A stretch of DNA of 64,000 bases from Cellulomonas sp. SLBN-39 (GTDB lineage: Bacteria > Actinomycetota > Actinomycetes > Actinomycetales > Cellulomonadaceae), in NCBI RefSeq assembly GCF_006715865.1, contig NZ_VFOA01000001.1, positions 1,550,001 through 1,614,000 of the forward strand, in the 5' to 3' direction. This document shows, piece by piece, positions 35,368 to 43,857 of the stretch; positions within the stretch are counted from its first letter, which is position 1, and each line of letters begins with the position of its first letter. Position numbers and translations under genes: made by a program. The notes under the pieces are model-generated. The model was not told the DNA's origin. It did not search any database and saw only the letters and a program-made list of their open reading frames with translations.

Positions 35368-35955
35368 ATGCGAACGACGAGCGTGACCAGGGCCGCCACC
35401 GCGGCTGCGGTCGCCCTGGTGACCCTGACCCTGACCGCCTGCGGCGGCGACGCCGTCGCCCAGGGTTCCGACCGGCAGCCCACGGTCGCCCAGCACACGC
35501 AGAGCTCGACGGAGGCGCCCGTCACCGTCGCGCCCACGGCCGAGGAGGTCGACGCCGTCACCCGCGTCGACGCGTCCGGCCCCGGCGAGCACGCGTTCGT
35601 GCTCAGCGACGGCCGCGAGGTCCTCGTCGTCGACGGCGAGCCCCTGCCCGAGGAGGTCGTCGCCGACGTCCTCGCCCCCGTCCTCGCGGCGGAGGAGGAG
35701 CTCGGCGAGCGCCCCGACGTGAACGGCGTGCTCGAGGCCGCGGCCCGTGAGGCGGTCGCCCGCATCAACGACGGCACCGGTGTGCAGGCGGTCGTCGCGT
35801 ACCACGGCGCCGACGCCGCCGGGGCGTACTACGTCGCGCTCGACGTGGCCGAGCCCACCCGCTCGCGCGGCGAGGCCCTCACCGCGGCCCGCACGTTCAT
35901 CGACGGCCAGGCCGACCCGTCCGCGTGGGTCCTGCTGGACGCCACGGAGGACTGA
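35368..35955 (+). CDS. Putative lipoprotein of unknown function
   Basis: Protein of 195 aa. Signal peptide with lipobox LTAC, so it should be lipid-anchored on the outer face of the membrane. A Thr/Ser-rich spacer is followed by an acidic globular part (VDAVTRVDASGPGEHAFVLSDGREVLVVDG, seen in parts) without recognised domain. ATG at 35368 has GAGGA about 10 nt upstream. It is monocistronic, convergent with the phosphofructokinase gene. I do not recognise a family. Confidence 0.75.
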   Translation: MRTTSVTRAATAAAVALVTLTLTACGGDAVAQGSDRQPTVAQHTQSSTEAPVTVAPTAEEVDAVTRVDASGPGEHAFVLSDGREVLVVDGEPLPEEVVADVLAPVLAAEEELGERPDVNGVLEAAAREAVARINDGTGVQAVVAYHGADAAGAYYVALDVAEPTRSRGEALTAARTFIDGQADPSAWVLLDATED

Positions 35956-35963
35956 CCGGACGG

Positions 35964-36013
35964 GGGCCGGGCGCGCGCGGCGCGACCCGGCCCGCCCTCC
36001 GCCGTGGCGGAGG
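35964..36013. terminator. Bidirectional terminator hairpins
   Basis: GGGCCGGG (35964-35971) pairs with CCCGGCCC (35986-35993), followed by the palindrome CCTCCGCC-GT-GGCGGAGG (35996-36013). Located between the convergent lipoprotein and phosphofructokinase genes. Confidence 0.6.
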
Positions 36014-36016
36014 CCG

Positions 36017-37150
36017 TCAGTCGCCCAGGCCGGTGCCGACCTGGCGGGCGGCCTGGATCCAGGCGTGGTCCAGGGGCACGAGCTTGACCTTGCCGGCCAC
36101 GTCCTCGAGCGGCACGGCCTCGGTGCTCTCGCCCCGGGCGGCGACCATGACACCGAACTCCCCGCGCGCGACGAGGTCCGCGGCGGCCGCGCCCAGGCGG
36201 GTCGCGAGCAGCCGGTCGGCGGCGCAGGGGGTGCCGCCGCGCTGCACGTAGCCGAGGATCGTCACGCGCGACTCCAGGCCCGTGGCGGCCTCGAGCTCGC
36301 GGGCGAGGCGGAACGAGTGCTCGCGCTGGGCGTCCTCGACGTGGGCGAGGTGCGCCTTGGCGGCGCGCTTGGCCTCGGGCGTCTTGGCGGCCTTCACCAG
36401 CAGCTGCGCGGCCTGGTAGTCGGACGTGTCGTCGACGTCGCGGGCGCCCTCGGCCACGGCGATCACGGAGAACGAGCTGCCGCGGGCGGTGCGGGCCTTG
36501 ATCGTCTCCGCCACCGACTCCACCGTGTACGGGATCTCGGGGATGAGGACGATGTCGGCGCCGCCGGCGAGGCCCGCGGCCAGCGTCAGCCACCCGGCGC
36601 GGTGCCCCATGATCTCGGTGAGGATGATCCGGTGGTGGCTGTGCGCCGTGGAGTGCACCCGGTCCACGGCGTCCGTCGCGATCTCCGTGGCGGTCGCGAA
36701 GCCGAACGACGTGTCGGTCTCGGCGATGTCGTTGTCGATGGTCTTGGGCAGGTGCACCACGTTGAGCCCGGCGTCGAGCAGACGCTTGGCGTTCTTCGCA
36801 GTGCCGCCGCCGCCCAGCATGATCAGCGCGTCCAGGCCCAGCGCCCGGTAGTTCTCCACGACGGTCGGCACCATGTCCTGCGGCTCGCCGTCGACCGGGA
36901 AGCGGTGCACCTTGTCCCGGCTCGTGCCGAGGATCGTGCCGCCGACGGTGAGGATGCCCGACAGGGCCTTGCCGTCGAGCTCGACGTACCGGTTCTCGAC
37001 CAGGCCGGTGATGCCGTCGCGGAAGCCGAACAGCTCCATGCCGTAGTGCCCGATCGCGGTCTTGCCGAACCCGCGGATCGCCGCGTTGAGGCCGGGGCTG
37101 TCCCCGCCCGCGGTGAGGATGCCCACCTTGCGGGTCGTCGTGCGTGCCAT
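36017..37150 (-). CDS. 6-phosphofructokinase
   Basis: Glycolytic enzyme of 377 aa that phosphorylates fructose 6-phosphate. Signatures: [18 protein letters not shown], the nucleotide loop [11 protein letters not shown] (113-117 GGGGT) and [17 protein letters not shown] (135-141). In this family the Gly at the fourth position of GGxG favours ATP, whereas Asp favours pyrophosphate; the Lys in PKTIDND is typical of the pyrophosphate/mixed-substrate branch. The usual Asp of GGDG is Gly here. It therefore belongs to the group III enzymes, and donor specificity is best tested. ATG at 37150. Confidence 0.93.
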   Translation of the reverse strand: MARTTTRKVGILTAGGDSPGLNAAIRGFGKTAIGHYGMELFGFRDGITGLVENRYVELDGKALSGILTVGGTILGTSRDKVHRFPVDGEPQDMVPTVVENYRALGLDALIMLGGGGTAKNAKRLLDAGLNVVHLPKTIDNDIAETDTSFGFATATEIATDAVDRVHSTAHSHHRIILTEIMGHRAGWLTLAAGLAGGADIVLIPEIPYTVESVAETIKARTARGSSFSVIAVAEGARDVDDTSDYQAAQLLVKAAKTPEAKRAAKAHLAHVEDAQREHSFRLARELEAATGLESRVTILGYVQRGGTPCAADRLLATRLGAAAADLVARGEFGVMVAARGESTEAVPLEDVAGKVKLVPLDHAWIQAARQVGTGLGD

Positions 37151-37464
37151 CGTGCGCCTCCGCTGCTCCGAGCGTCGGCGGTGTGCGCCGACCTGTTCGC
37201 GCACACTCTCGTGCACGCGCACCACCTGGCACAACGCGCGCGCGGACGGGCACGGGCGGCGCCCGGCGGCGTGTCGCCCGCCGGACGGCGCCCGTGCGCC
37301 GCATGATCGTGCGGGAGAGGGCCCGTGGGGCCGTCCCGGTGAACGTCTGCTTCATCCTGTGCCGAGCTCGCCCGACGGGTCTACCGTGGTCGTGCGCGGG
37401 CGGTGCCGTCCGCGTCCGGGGCCGGGCGACGACGCCCGCGACCGGCTCGCTCGGGGGGGTTCGG
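37151..37464. other. Divergent promoter region, phosphofructokinase and small gene
   Basis: About 310 bp without a supported gene. It must hold the phosphofructokinase promoter (minus strand). On the plus strand a TACCGT -10-like box is at 37382-37387, about 80 bp before the GTG of the next gene. Nothing else is recognised. Confidence 0.45.
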
Positions 37465-37764
37465 GTGGACACGTCGTACGAGACGCAGACCGATCCGGTG
37501 CTGGCGTCGCTGCTCCAGGAGGTCGCACGGACCGCGTCCGCGGTCGACCTCGCACGGTCGGAGGTCGAGCGCCACCAGGGCGCCGGCAGCTACTCCGAGC
37601 TGCTCGCCCTGCGCACGTTGCAGGGTGCCGAGGCCGCGCACCGCGCTGCGGTCGACAGCTACGGGCGCCAGCTCGAGAGGGTCGAGCGCGCCCGCGCGGG
37701 CGGCGCCGCGCACGCACCGGTGCGCGCGGCGGTACCGCGACGCGGCGTCACCGGGGTGGCGTAG
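37465..37764 (+). CDS. Small hypothetical protein
   Basis: Ninety-nine residues, GTG start with a GGGGGG ribosome site about 4 nt upstream. The middle is helical and heptad-like (VLASLLQEVARTASAVDLARSEVE, read in parts, then LLALRTLQGAEAAHRAAVDS), probably a short coiled coil, with a basic Ala-rich tail. Codon usage is consistent with a real gene. No family recognised. Confidence 0.55.
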   Translation: MDTSYETQTDPVLASLLQEVARTASAVDLARSEVERHQGAGSYSELLALRTLQGAEAAHRAAVDSYGRQLERVERARAGGAAHAPVRAAVPRRGVTGVA

Positions 37765-37801
37765 ACCTCGACGGCACGGCACCGCCGGGCCGGCGGGTCG
37801 G

Positions 37802-38665
37802 TCAGGCGTGCCCGCCGAATCGGGCGGAGAACGCGCCCGGCGTCATGCCGGTGACGCGGCGGAAGTCGCGGGAGAGGTGCGCCTCGTCGGCGTAGCCGAG
37901 GCGCGCGGCGACCTCGGCGAGCGTCGTGGTGCGCCCGCGCAGCGCCCCGGCGGCCTCGTGCAGCCGGCGGCGCTGCACGAGCCACCGGGGCGTGATCCCC
38001 AGCCGTCGGCGGACGAGACGCTGGAGCGTGCGCTCCGGCGTGCCGAACCGCTCGCACAGCTGCGCGACCCGGACGATCCCCGGGTCGTCCTCGACCGCGG
38101 CGACGACGGCGTTGACGAGCAGGCCCTCGTCGTCGACGGGCAGCCACCGGCGCAGGAGGTCCCCGACCAGGTCCGTCGCCGCGTGCTGGCGGACGGGGTC
38201 GGCGGGCCCCGGCGTCATCGTGGCGCGGACGGCGGCGACGCACGTCTCGAGCACGGTGCGCGGGGCGGTCGCGGCCAGCGTGTCGACGATCGGCGCGTGC
38301 CGCCCGGCCCACCCGGCGAGCGGCCCGCCGAGCAGCAGCGCACCCGCCGCGGGGCGCAGCATCACCCCGACCGCCCACCCCGTGCCGCGCAGCGTCGTCG
38401 TCGACAGGCCGGGCGTCACGCCGTACAGCCGTGCGTACGAGTCCGCCACGACGAGCAGGCACGCGGGGTGCTGGAGGACCTGCTGCTCGGCCTCCTGCCC
38501 CGCCGGCACCGACCAGGTCGGCACCCAGTAGCGACGCACCAGGTCGCGCAGGTCGTCGTCGGGGGCCCACCGGCCGATCCGGTAGGTGCGGTCCGCGGGG
38601 TCGACGAGGTGCGCGCGCTCGACGTCGTCGTGCCGCGGTGCCGTCGCGGTGTCGGGTTCGTTCAA
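37802..38665 (-). CDS. AraC-family transcriptional regulator
   Basis: Regulator of 287 aa with an N-terminal ligand-type domain (DUF6597-like, YRIGRWAPDDDLRDLVRRYW) and a C-terminal pair of helix-turn-helix motifs (IVRVAQLCERFGTPERTLQR, TLAEVAARLGYADEAHLSRDF). The start is TTG at 38665, supported by AGGAGGT 5 nt upstream. Divergent from the DinB-like gene, 35 bp away, which it may control. Confidence 0.9.
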   Translation of the reverse strand: MNEPDTATAPRHDDVERAHLVDPADRTYRIGRWAPDDDLRDLVRRYWVPTWSVPAGQEAEQQVLQHPACLLVVADSYARLYGVTPGLSTTTLRGTGWAVGVMLRPAAGALLLGGPLAGWAGRHAPIVDTLAATAPRTVLETCVAAVRATMTPGPADPVRQHAATDLVGDLLRRWLPVDDEGLLVNAVVAAVEDDPGIVRVAQLCERFGTPERTLQRLVRRRLGITPRWLVQRRRLHEAAGALRGRTTTLAEVAARLGYADEAHLSRDFRRVTGMTPGAFSARFGGHA

Positions 38666-38687
38666 GGCGCACCTCCTGCCACCCGCC

Positions 38688-38693
38688 TAGCGT
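38688..38693 (+). promoter_or_regulatory. Leaderless promoter of the DinB-like gene
   Basis: TAGCGT ends exactly 7 nt before the ATG at 38701, so transcription should begin at or next to the start codon. Confidence 0.55.
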
Positions 38694-38700
38694 GCCTGCC

Positions 38701-39285
38701 ATGACCGGAACCGCACCCGCCCCCACGCCGCAGGCCGTCCGCGACGCGTACGCCGACCGCTCCGCCGGCCTGCAGGCCGTGCTCGACGCCGTGCGCCCCG
38801 CCGCCTGGGACGCGCCGTCGCCGTGCGACGGCTGGACCGGCCGCGACGTCGTCGCGCACGTCCTCGACACCCAGCGCGACTTCCTCGCCGGCCACGGCGT
38901 CGACCTCGGGCCCCGGCCGGACCTCGCCGACCCGGCGGACGCGTGGCGGTCGCACGCCACGGCCGTCCAGGCCCTGCTGGCCGACCCGGCGCTCGCCGCG
39001 CGCGGCTACGACGGCTTCACCGGACCCACGACCGTCGGCGCCACGCTGCACCTGTTCTACGGCTTCGACATGGTCGCGCACCGGTGGGACGTGGCTGCCG
39101 CCGACGGCCGGTCGCACGTCTTCACGGACGCGGACCTCGACGTCCTCGAGGGCATGGTCGCCGCGATGGGCGAGCACCTCTACGGCGACGGCGTGTGCGC
39201 GGCACCGCTCGACGTCCCCGCCGACGCCGACCGCCAGACCCGGGCGCTGGCCGCGCTCGGCCGGCGCGCCACGGTCCCCGCCTGA
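38701..39285 (+). CDS. TIGR03086/DinB-like metal-binding protein (mycothiol-dependent type)
   Basis: Protein of 194 aa with the MDMPI_N/DinB four-helix fold: SPCDGWTGRDVVAHVLDTQRDFL and TLHLFYGFDMVAHRWD. The spaced His residues usually bind a divalent metal and the family includes mycothiol-dependent maleylpyruvate isomerases and DNA-damage-inducible proteins. Substrate unknown. Probably leaderless; divergent from an AraC regulator. Confidence 0.85.
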   Translation: MTGTAPAPTPQAVRDAYADRSAGLQAVLDAVRPAAWDAPSPCDGWTGRDVVAHVLDTQRDFLAGHGVDLGPRPDLADPADAWRSHATAVQALLADPALAARGYDGFTGPTTVGATLHLFYGFDMVAHRWDVAAADGRSHVFTDADLDVLEGMVAAMGEHLYGDGVCAAPLDVPADADRQTRALAALGRRATVPA

Positions 39286-39420
39286 GGGGACCCGCGGACC
39301 CTGCGTCCCCGCCGTGCGGGAGCGCGCGGACAGGCCTACCGTCGGGAGGACGCGGGGCCGGCGGCCGGGCGTGGGCGGTGCCGGGACGACCCCGGCCGAG
39401 CCCACGACCAGGAGGTAGCC

Positions 39421-39954
39421 GTGACCAGCACCACCGACCGCCCCGACGTCCCCGTCGACGTGCCGACCGACCTGCAGAACGCCGAGAACGGCTTCACCGC
39501 CTCGACCCGGCTGGGCGACCACCTGCAGGCCGTGCTCGCCGACCTCGTCGAGCTGGCGAACCTGGGCAAGCAGGCCCACTGGAACGTGGTCGGCCCGAAC
39601 TTCCGCGACACGCACCTGCACCTGGACGAGATCGTCGAGGAGGCGCGCGAGCACGCGGACGTCGTCGCCGAGCGCATGCGTGCCCTGCACTTCGTGCCCG
39701 ACGGGCGCACCGCGACCGTCGCGCAGACCACGACGGTGGCGCCGTACCCGGCGGGGGAGGTGTCGACGCGGCAGACGGTGGACCTCGTCACGGCGGCAGT
39801 CGAGCGCACGGTGCAGACGATGCGCCGGGTGCACGACGACGTCGACCAGGAGGACCCGACGTCGGCCGACCTGCTGCACGCGGCGATCGCCGAGCTCGAG
39901 AAGCTCGCGTGGATGCTCGCGGCGGAGAACCGCACCCCGGACCCCGTCGAGTGA
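39421..39954 (+). CDS. dps: Dps, DNA-protecting ferritin-like protein
   Basis: Protein of 177 aa with the Dps four-helix core and the intersubunit ferroxidase residues in LGKQAHWNVVGPNFRDTHLHLDE followed by EIVEEAREHADVVAER (read in parts). The dodecamer stores iron oxidised by peroxide and protects DNA. GTG start with GAGG about 8 nt upstream; TACCGT -10-like box at 39337-39342. Monocistronic. Confidence 0.94.
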   Translation: MTSTTDRPDVPVDVPTDLQNAENGFTASTRLGDHLQAVLADLVELANLGKQAHWNVVGPNFRDTHLHLDEIVEEAREHADVVAERMRALHFVPDGRTATVAQTTTVAPYPAGEVSTRQTVDLVTAAVERTVQTMRRVHDDVDQEDPTSADLLHAAIAELEKLAWMLAAENRTPDPVE

Positions 39955-39976
39955 CCGGCGGACGAACGCACGGCGT

Positions 39977-39991
39977 GATTGTGTAACAATC
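39977..39991. promoter_or_regulatory. Palindromic operator overlapping the EamA promoter
   Basis: GATTGT-GTA-ACAATC, a perfect 15-bp inverted repeat ending 5 bp before the GTG of the EamA gene. Its core TTGTGTAACAA fits GntR/FCD-type operators. The AACAAT half also sits where a -10 box would be for a leaderless transcript. Likely target of the GntR protein encoded in the same operon. Confidence 0.65.
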
Positions 39992-39996
39992 GCGCC

Positions 39997-40926
39997 GTGC
40001 GCCCCGTCCTCGCCGTCCTCCTCGCGGCGGTCTGCTTCGGCACGACCGGCACCGCCCAGGCCCTGGGCCCCGACGCGCCCGCGCTCGCGCTCGGCGCCGC
40101 CCGGATCGCCGTCGGCGGGCTCGCGCTCGGCGCCGTCGCGCTGGTCCTCGCCCGACGCCGGCCCCCTGCCGTCCCGGTGCCCGCCCCGCTGCCCGTCCCC
40201 GCGGCCGCCCGCGCGGCCGCGGTCGTCGTCGGCGCGCTCGGGGTGCTCGCGTACCAGCCCGCGTTCTTCGTCGGCACGGCCCGCAACGGCGTCGCCGTCG
40301 GCACCGTCGTCGCGCTCGGTGCGGCCCCCGTGATCACGGGACTGCTCGCCTGGGCGCTGCGCCGCGAGCGGCCCGGTGCGTCGTGGATGCTCGCCACCGC
40401 GCTCGCGACGGCCGGTGTCGCGGTGCTCGGGCTCGGCGGGGGAGAGGCCGCCGCCGCGGGCGCGGTCGACCCCGTCGGCGTCCTCGCGTCCCTGGGCGCG
40501 GGCACCGCGTACGCCGCCTACACGCTGGCCGGCAAGGCGCTCATCGACCAGGGCTGGGACGCCACCAGCAGCATGGGGACGATGTTCGGCACGGCAGGGG
40601 TGGTGAGCGTGGGCGTGCTCGCCGCGGGGGACACGTCCTGGCTGGTCGACGGCCTGGTCACGGTGCTCTGGCTCGGTCTGGTCACCACCACCGGCGCCTA
40701 CGTGCTCTTCGGGTACGGCCTGGCCCGGCTCGCGGCACCGACGGTGGCCACCCTCACCCTCGCGGAGCCGCTCACGGCCACCGTCCTGGGCCTCGCGGTG
40801 CTCGGGGAGCGGCTGTCCGTGGCGTCGGTGCTCGGCCTGGGCGTCCTCGCGGCCGGCCTCGTGGTGCTCGCCCTCGGGGCGCGCCGCAGGTCGCCGCTGC
40901 CCGTCGTCGCCGGGACCGTCGCGTGA
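39997..40926 (+). CDS. EamA-family (DMT) transporter
   Basis: Inner-membrane protein of 309 aa with ten predicted helices in two EamA repeats (ending PVITGLLAWAL and LAEPLTATVLGLAVLGE). Such permeases export amino acids or other metabolites. I placed the start at GTG 39997, directly after the palindrome; an in-frame TTG at 39979 would lie inside the operator. Overlaps the GntR gene by GTGA. Confidence 0.88.
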   Translation: MRPVLAVLLAAVCFGTTGTAQALGPDAPALALGAARIAVGGLALGAVALVLARRRPPAVPVPAPLPVPAAARAAAVVVGALGVLAYQPAFFVGTARNGVAVGTVVALGAAPVITGLLAWALRRERPGASWMLATALATAGVAVLGLGGGEAAAAGAVDPVGVLASLGAGTAYAAYTLAGKALIDQGWDATSSMGTMFGTAGVVSVGVLAAGDTSWLVDGLVTVLWLGLVTTTGAYVLFGYGLARLAAPTVATLTLAEPLTATVLGLAVLGERLSVASVLGLGVLAAGLVVLALGARRRSPLPVVAGTVA

Positions 40927-41558
40927 GCCCCGCCCGCGCCACGTCGGCCCGTGCGGTCGCCGAGGCCGTCCGTGCCGACGTGCTGGCCGGGCGGCTCGCT
41001 CCCGGCACGCCGCTGCGCGAGGAGGCGCTCGCCGCCGCGCACGGGGTCTCCCGCCACACGGTGCGGTCCGCGCTCGCGGTCCTCGTCGCTGAGCGCCTGG
41101 TCACCTACGAGGAGTTCCGCGGCGCCCGGGTCGCCCGGCTCGACGACGACGAGGTGCGCGCCCTGCAGGACCTGCGCGCGGCGCTCGAGTGCGAGGCCGT
41201 GCGCCTGCTCGCCACCCGGCACCCGGACGGCTGGCCGCCGTCCGTGACGCAGGTGCTGACCGCGGCGGTCGACGCGCTCGGCGCGACGGACCCGGACGAC
41301 TGGCCCGCCGTCGAGCGTGCCCACGCGCAGGTGCACGTCGCGCTGGTCGAGGCCGCGGGCTCGCCGCGGATCACCGAGGCGTACCGGGCGCTGACCGCCG
41401 AGATGCACCTGCTGCTGCTGCACGCGCGCCGGCACTACGACGTGCCCGCCCTGGTCGCCGAGCACACGGCGTACCTGGCCGACGTCCGGCGCCGCGGCCC
41501 GGCGGCCGTGCGCGAGCACCTCACGCACCTGGCCGCGCTGCTGCGCACCGGCCGCTGA
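40923..41558 (+). CDS. GntR-family regulator, FCD subfamily
   Basis: Regulator of 211 aa: N-terminal winged helix (VAEAVRADVLAGRLAPGTPLREEALAAAHG read in parts, VSRHTVRSALAVL) and a C-terminal helical FCD ligand domain with possible metal-binding His residues (HAQVHVALVEAAGS, HLLLLHARRHYD, EHTAYL). Co-translated with the EamA exporter and likely to bind the palindrome at 39977-39991. Confidence 0.9.
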   Translation: MSPARATSARAVAEAVRADVLAGRLAPGTPLREEALAAAHGVSRHTVRSALAVLVAERLVTYEEFRGARVARLDDDEVRALQDLRAALECEAVRLLATRHPDGWPPSVTQVLTAAVDALGATDPDDWPAVERAHAQVHVALVEAAGSPRITEAYRALTAEMHLLLLHARRHYDVPALVAEHTAYLADVRRRGPAAVREHLTHLAALLRTGR

Positions 41559-41588
41559 CCGCCGCCGTCACCGGTCAGCCCGGCGCGG

Positions 41589-42263
41589 TCAGCCCAGCGC
41601 GGTCCGGACGGCGAGCACCAGCACCACGGCTGCACCCACCAGGCCTGTCCACCGCCGCCCGCGGGGCCCGGCCAGCAGGGTGCCACCCCACCCGCCGGCC
41701 GTGCCGAGCACGAGCTGCCACGCCGCCGACGCGACCAGGGCCCCGACGGCGAACGCCGCGCGCTGCCCACCCGTCGTCAGCGTCGTCGTCGCCGACCCCG
41801 CGGTGAGGGCGACGAAGTAGACGACCGTCGTCGGGTTGACGACCGTCGCGCCCAGGACGAGCCAGAACGCCCGGGCCGGCGTCATGGCGCGGGTCGCGAC
41901 GCCTGCCGAGGGGGCGGCGCCCGGTGCGGCGGGTGCGCCGTCCGCCGGGGTGGACGGGTCGGCGGCGTCGGCCGCGGGGGAGCGCAGGAGCAGCGCCGCC
42001 ACGACGACGAGGACGGCCGCCGCGAGCCACCGGACGGCGTCACCGGCCTGCAGCAGCACCGGGGCCAGCGCGGCGCCGGCCACCACCGCGACGGTCGCGT
42101 ACGCGCCGTCGACGACCGCGGCCCCGAGCCCGCCCGCGCAGCCGGTGCGCCACCCGTGCCGGGCGCCGAGGAGCACGATCATCACGCTGACGGCACCGAC
42201 GGGCACGGCGATCGCCCAGCCGGCGAGGAGCCCGGCGAGGGCGGCGGGGGCGAGGTCGGGCAC
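41589..42263 (-). CDS. LysE-family exporter
   Basis: Membrane protein of 224 aa, six helices, with the LysE/RhtB features AGWAIAVPVGAVSVMIVLLG at the N-terminus and LVLGATVVNPTTVVYFVAL in the middle. A Pro/Ala-rich cytosolic loop (about 100-120) separates the halves. Substrate unknown. GTG start. It is divergent from a small gene plus ArsR regulator across a perfect 20-bp inverted repeat. Confidence 0.85.
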   Translation of the reverse strand: MPDLAPAALAGLLAGWAIAVPVGAVSVMIVLLGARHGWRTGCAGGLGAAVVDGAYATVAVVAGAALAPVLLQAGDAVRWLAAAVLVVVAALLLRSPAADAADPSTPADGAPAAPGAAPSAGVATRAMTPARAFWLVLGATVVNPTTVVYFVALTAGSATTTLTTGGQRAAFAVGALVASAAWQLVLGTAGGWGGTLLAGPRGRRWTGLVGAAVVLVLAVRTALG

Positions 42264-42310
42264 GGCACGAGGATGGCGCCCGGCACGGGCGTGCGTCACG
42301 CGCAATGACC

Positions 42311-42356
42311 GTGCAACACCTCTTGCGCAACAACCATTGCGCAAGAGGTGTTGCAC
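42311..42356. repeat. Perfect 20-bp inverted repeat (probable paired operators)
   Basis: Left arm GTGCAACACCTCTTGCGCAA (42311-42330), 6-bp spacer, right arm its exact reverse complement (42337-42356). Each arm is itself dyad-like, TGCAA-N6-TTGCG. It sits between the divergent exporter and the small gene/ArsR operon, which favours two mirrored operators over an RNA terminator. Confidence 0.85.
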
Positions 42357-42411
42357 GCGTAGGGTCGGTCCTGCCGCCGCACCCGGCGACCAGGAACGAG
42401 AGGGGACCGCC

Positions 42412-42561
42412 ATGCACCGCCCGCCGCGCCGCACCCGCACCGCTCGCACCACCGACCGCACGACCGACCGCCGACCCGGCTTCGACCCCGTCGCCGAGCG
42501 CGACGCCCTCCGCCGCGACCGGCTCGCCGCCGAGGCCCAGCTCCGCCACCGCCCGTTCTGA
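42412..42561 (+). CDS. Small basic protein ahead of the ArsR gene
   Basis: Forty-nine residues, highly Arg/Thr-rich, ending ERDALRRDRLAAEAQLRHRPF. ATG with GAGAGGGG 7 nt upstream. Lies 41 bp before the ArsR gene, same strand, and downstream of the inverted repeat. No family recognised; the good ribosome site and position support expression. Confidence 0.55.
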   Translation: MHRPPRRTRTARTTDRTTDRRPGFDPVAERDALRRDRLAAEAQLRHRPF

Positions 42562-42602
42562 CGCCCCCGCCCCGACACCCACGCCCGAGGAGCGCCCGAC
42601 CC

Positions 42603-43172
42603 GTGGCCGACCCCGCCCGCACCCTGCAGACCTCCGACCCCGCGGTCCTCCGTGCGCTCGCCCACCCCCTGCGCGTCGAGATCCTCGAGCTCCTCGACGA
42701 CGACGGCGAGCTCACGGCCAGCGACGTCGCCGCCCGCACCGGCCACACCGTCGCCAACTGCTCGTTCCACCTGCGCCAGCTCGAGAAGGCCGGCTACGTG
42801 GAGCGGGCGACGCCCCGCGGGCGCGAGAAGCCCTGGCGCGCCGCGCACGCCCAGCGCCGCATGCAGGCCGACGTGGACGACCCGGCCTCCGTGGCCGGCG
42901 TCGCCGCCGTCGCGGCGCTCGTCGTCCAGCGCGAGGCCGCCCGCCTCGTCGACCACTTCGCGCACCCCGAGGACTACGACCCCGACTGGGTCAGCGCGAC
43001 CACCCTCACCACGGCCCGGTTCTGGGCCACCCGGGACGAGCTCGCGGAGCTGTGCCGGGCCGTCGAGTCGCTCACCGAGCGGTTCGCCGGCCGGTCCGAC
43101 GACCCCGCGCTCCGCCCGCCCGGCGCCCGCCCCGCCCGCCTGTTCGCCGCCGCCCACCCCGAGGACGGCTGA
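42603..43172 (+). CDS. ArsR-type winged-helix regulator (HTH_20)
   Basis: Regulator of 189 aa: VLRALAHPLRVEILELLDDDG, ASDVAARTGHTVANCSFHLRQLEKAGYVE (read in parts) and the wing RGREKPWRA. There are no Cys-box metal ligands of the classic ArsR type, except the lone Cys in ANCSFH. The C-terminal half is helical. Likely ligand-responsive repressor of the divergent LysE-type exporter, acting at 42311-42356. GTG start. Confidence 0.88.
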   Translation: MADPARTLQTSDPAVLRALAHPLRVEILELLDDDGELTASDVAARTGHTVANCSFHLRQLEKAGYVERATPRGREKPWRAAHAQRRMQADVDDPASVAGVAAVAALVVQREAARLVDHFAHPEDYDPDWVSATTLTTARFWATRDELAELCRAVESLTERFAGRSDDPALRPPGARPARLFAAAHPEDG

Positions 43173-43194
43173 CGCATTCCAGGCGCGGCGCGCG

Positions 43195-43743
43195 TCAGGA
43201 CGCGTCCGCGGGCGGGACCCCCGCACCCGGGCCCAGCGCGCGCTGCACCTTCGTCACGTCGCGCCACGCCCCGAGCTTCCAGCCCACCGCGCGGAACGTG
43301 CCCGCGGGCTCGAAGCCCAGCGACGCGTGCAGGCCCGCGCTCGCCGGGTTCGGCAGGGTGTAGCCCGCGACGACCTGCCGGAAGCCCCGCTCGGTCAGCC
43401 GGTCCAGCAGCGCCGTGTACAGGATCCGGCCCAGCCCCCGCCCGCGGGCCGCCGGGGCGAGGTACACGCTCGTCTCGCACGCCCACCGGTACGCCTCGCG
43501 CGCCGCGTACGGGCCCGCGTACGCGTAGCCGACCGTCACGCCGCCCACCTCCGCGACGAGGAACGCGTGCGACGCGAGCGCCGCCCCCACCCGTCGGGCC
43601 ATCTCGTCGACGCCCGGCGGCTCGACCTCGAACGACACGGTCGTGCCCTCGACGTACGGCGCGTAGATCGCGGCGCACGCGGCCGCGTCGGCGGTCGTGG
43701 CGTCGCGCACCACGACGGGCTCGTGGCCTGCGGGGCTGCTCAT
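43195..43743 (-). CDS. GNAT N-acetyltransferase, phosphinothricin-acetyltransferase-like
   Basis: Acetyl-CoA-dependent enzyme of 182 aa. It shows the PAT-type N-terminus VRDATTADAAACAAIYAPYVEGTTVSFE (in parts), motif A RGRGLGRILYTALL, and the C-terminal AGYTLPNPASAGLHASLGFEPAGTFR (in parts). Relatives acetylate phosphinothricin or methionine derivatives. TACCCT (minus strand, 43751-43756) ends 7 nt before the ATG, so the mRNA is probably leaderless. Confidence 0.9.
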   Translation of the reverse strand: MSSPAGHEPVVVRDATTADAAACAAIYAPYVEGTTVSFEVEPPGVDEMARRVGAALASHAFLVAEVGGVTVGYAYAGPYAAREAYRWACETSVYLAPAARGRGLGRILYTALLDRLTERGFRQVVAGYTLPNPASAGLHASLGFEPAGTFRAVGWKLGAWRDVTKVQRALGPGAGVPPADAS

Positions 43744-43857
43744 GGGCGGCAGGGTAGCCGCCCCGGGCGCGGCACGGGCCCGCCTCCACCGGCGGTGCGG
43801 GCGCCGGTCCTAGGGTGGGCGCACCGGTCGAGGACCGGCCCGCGCGAGGAGGACCAC

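Noticed and set aside
42311-42356. Reading the 20-bp inverted repeat as a transcription terminator
   Set aside because: It lies between divergent starts, not after a gene end, and has no U-tract; an operator is more likely.
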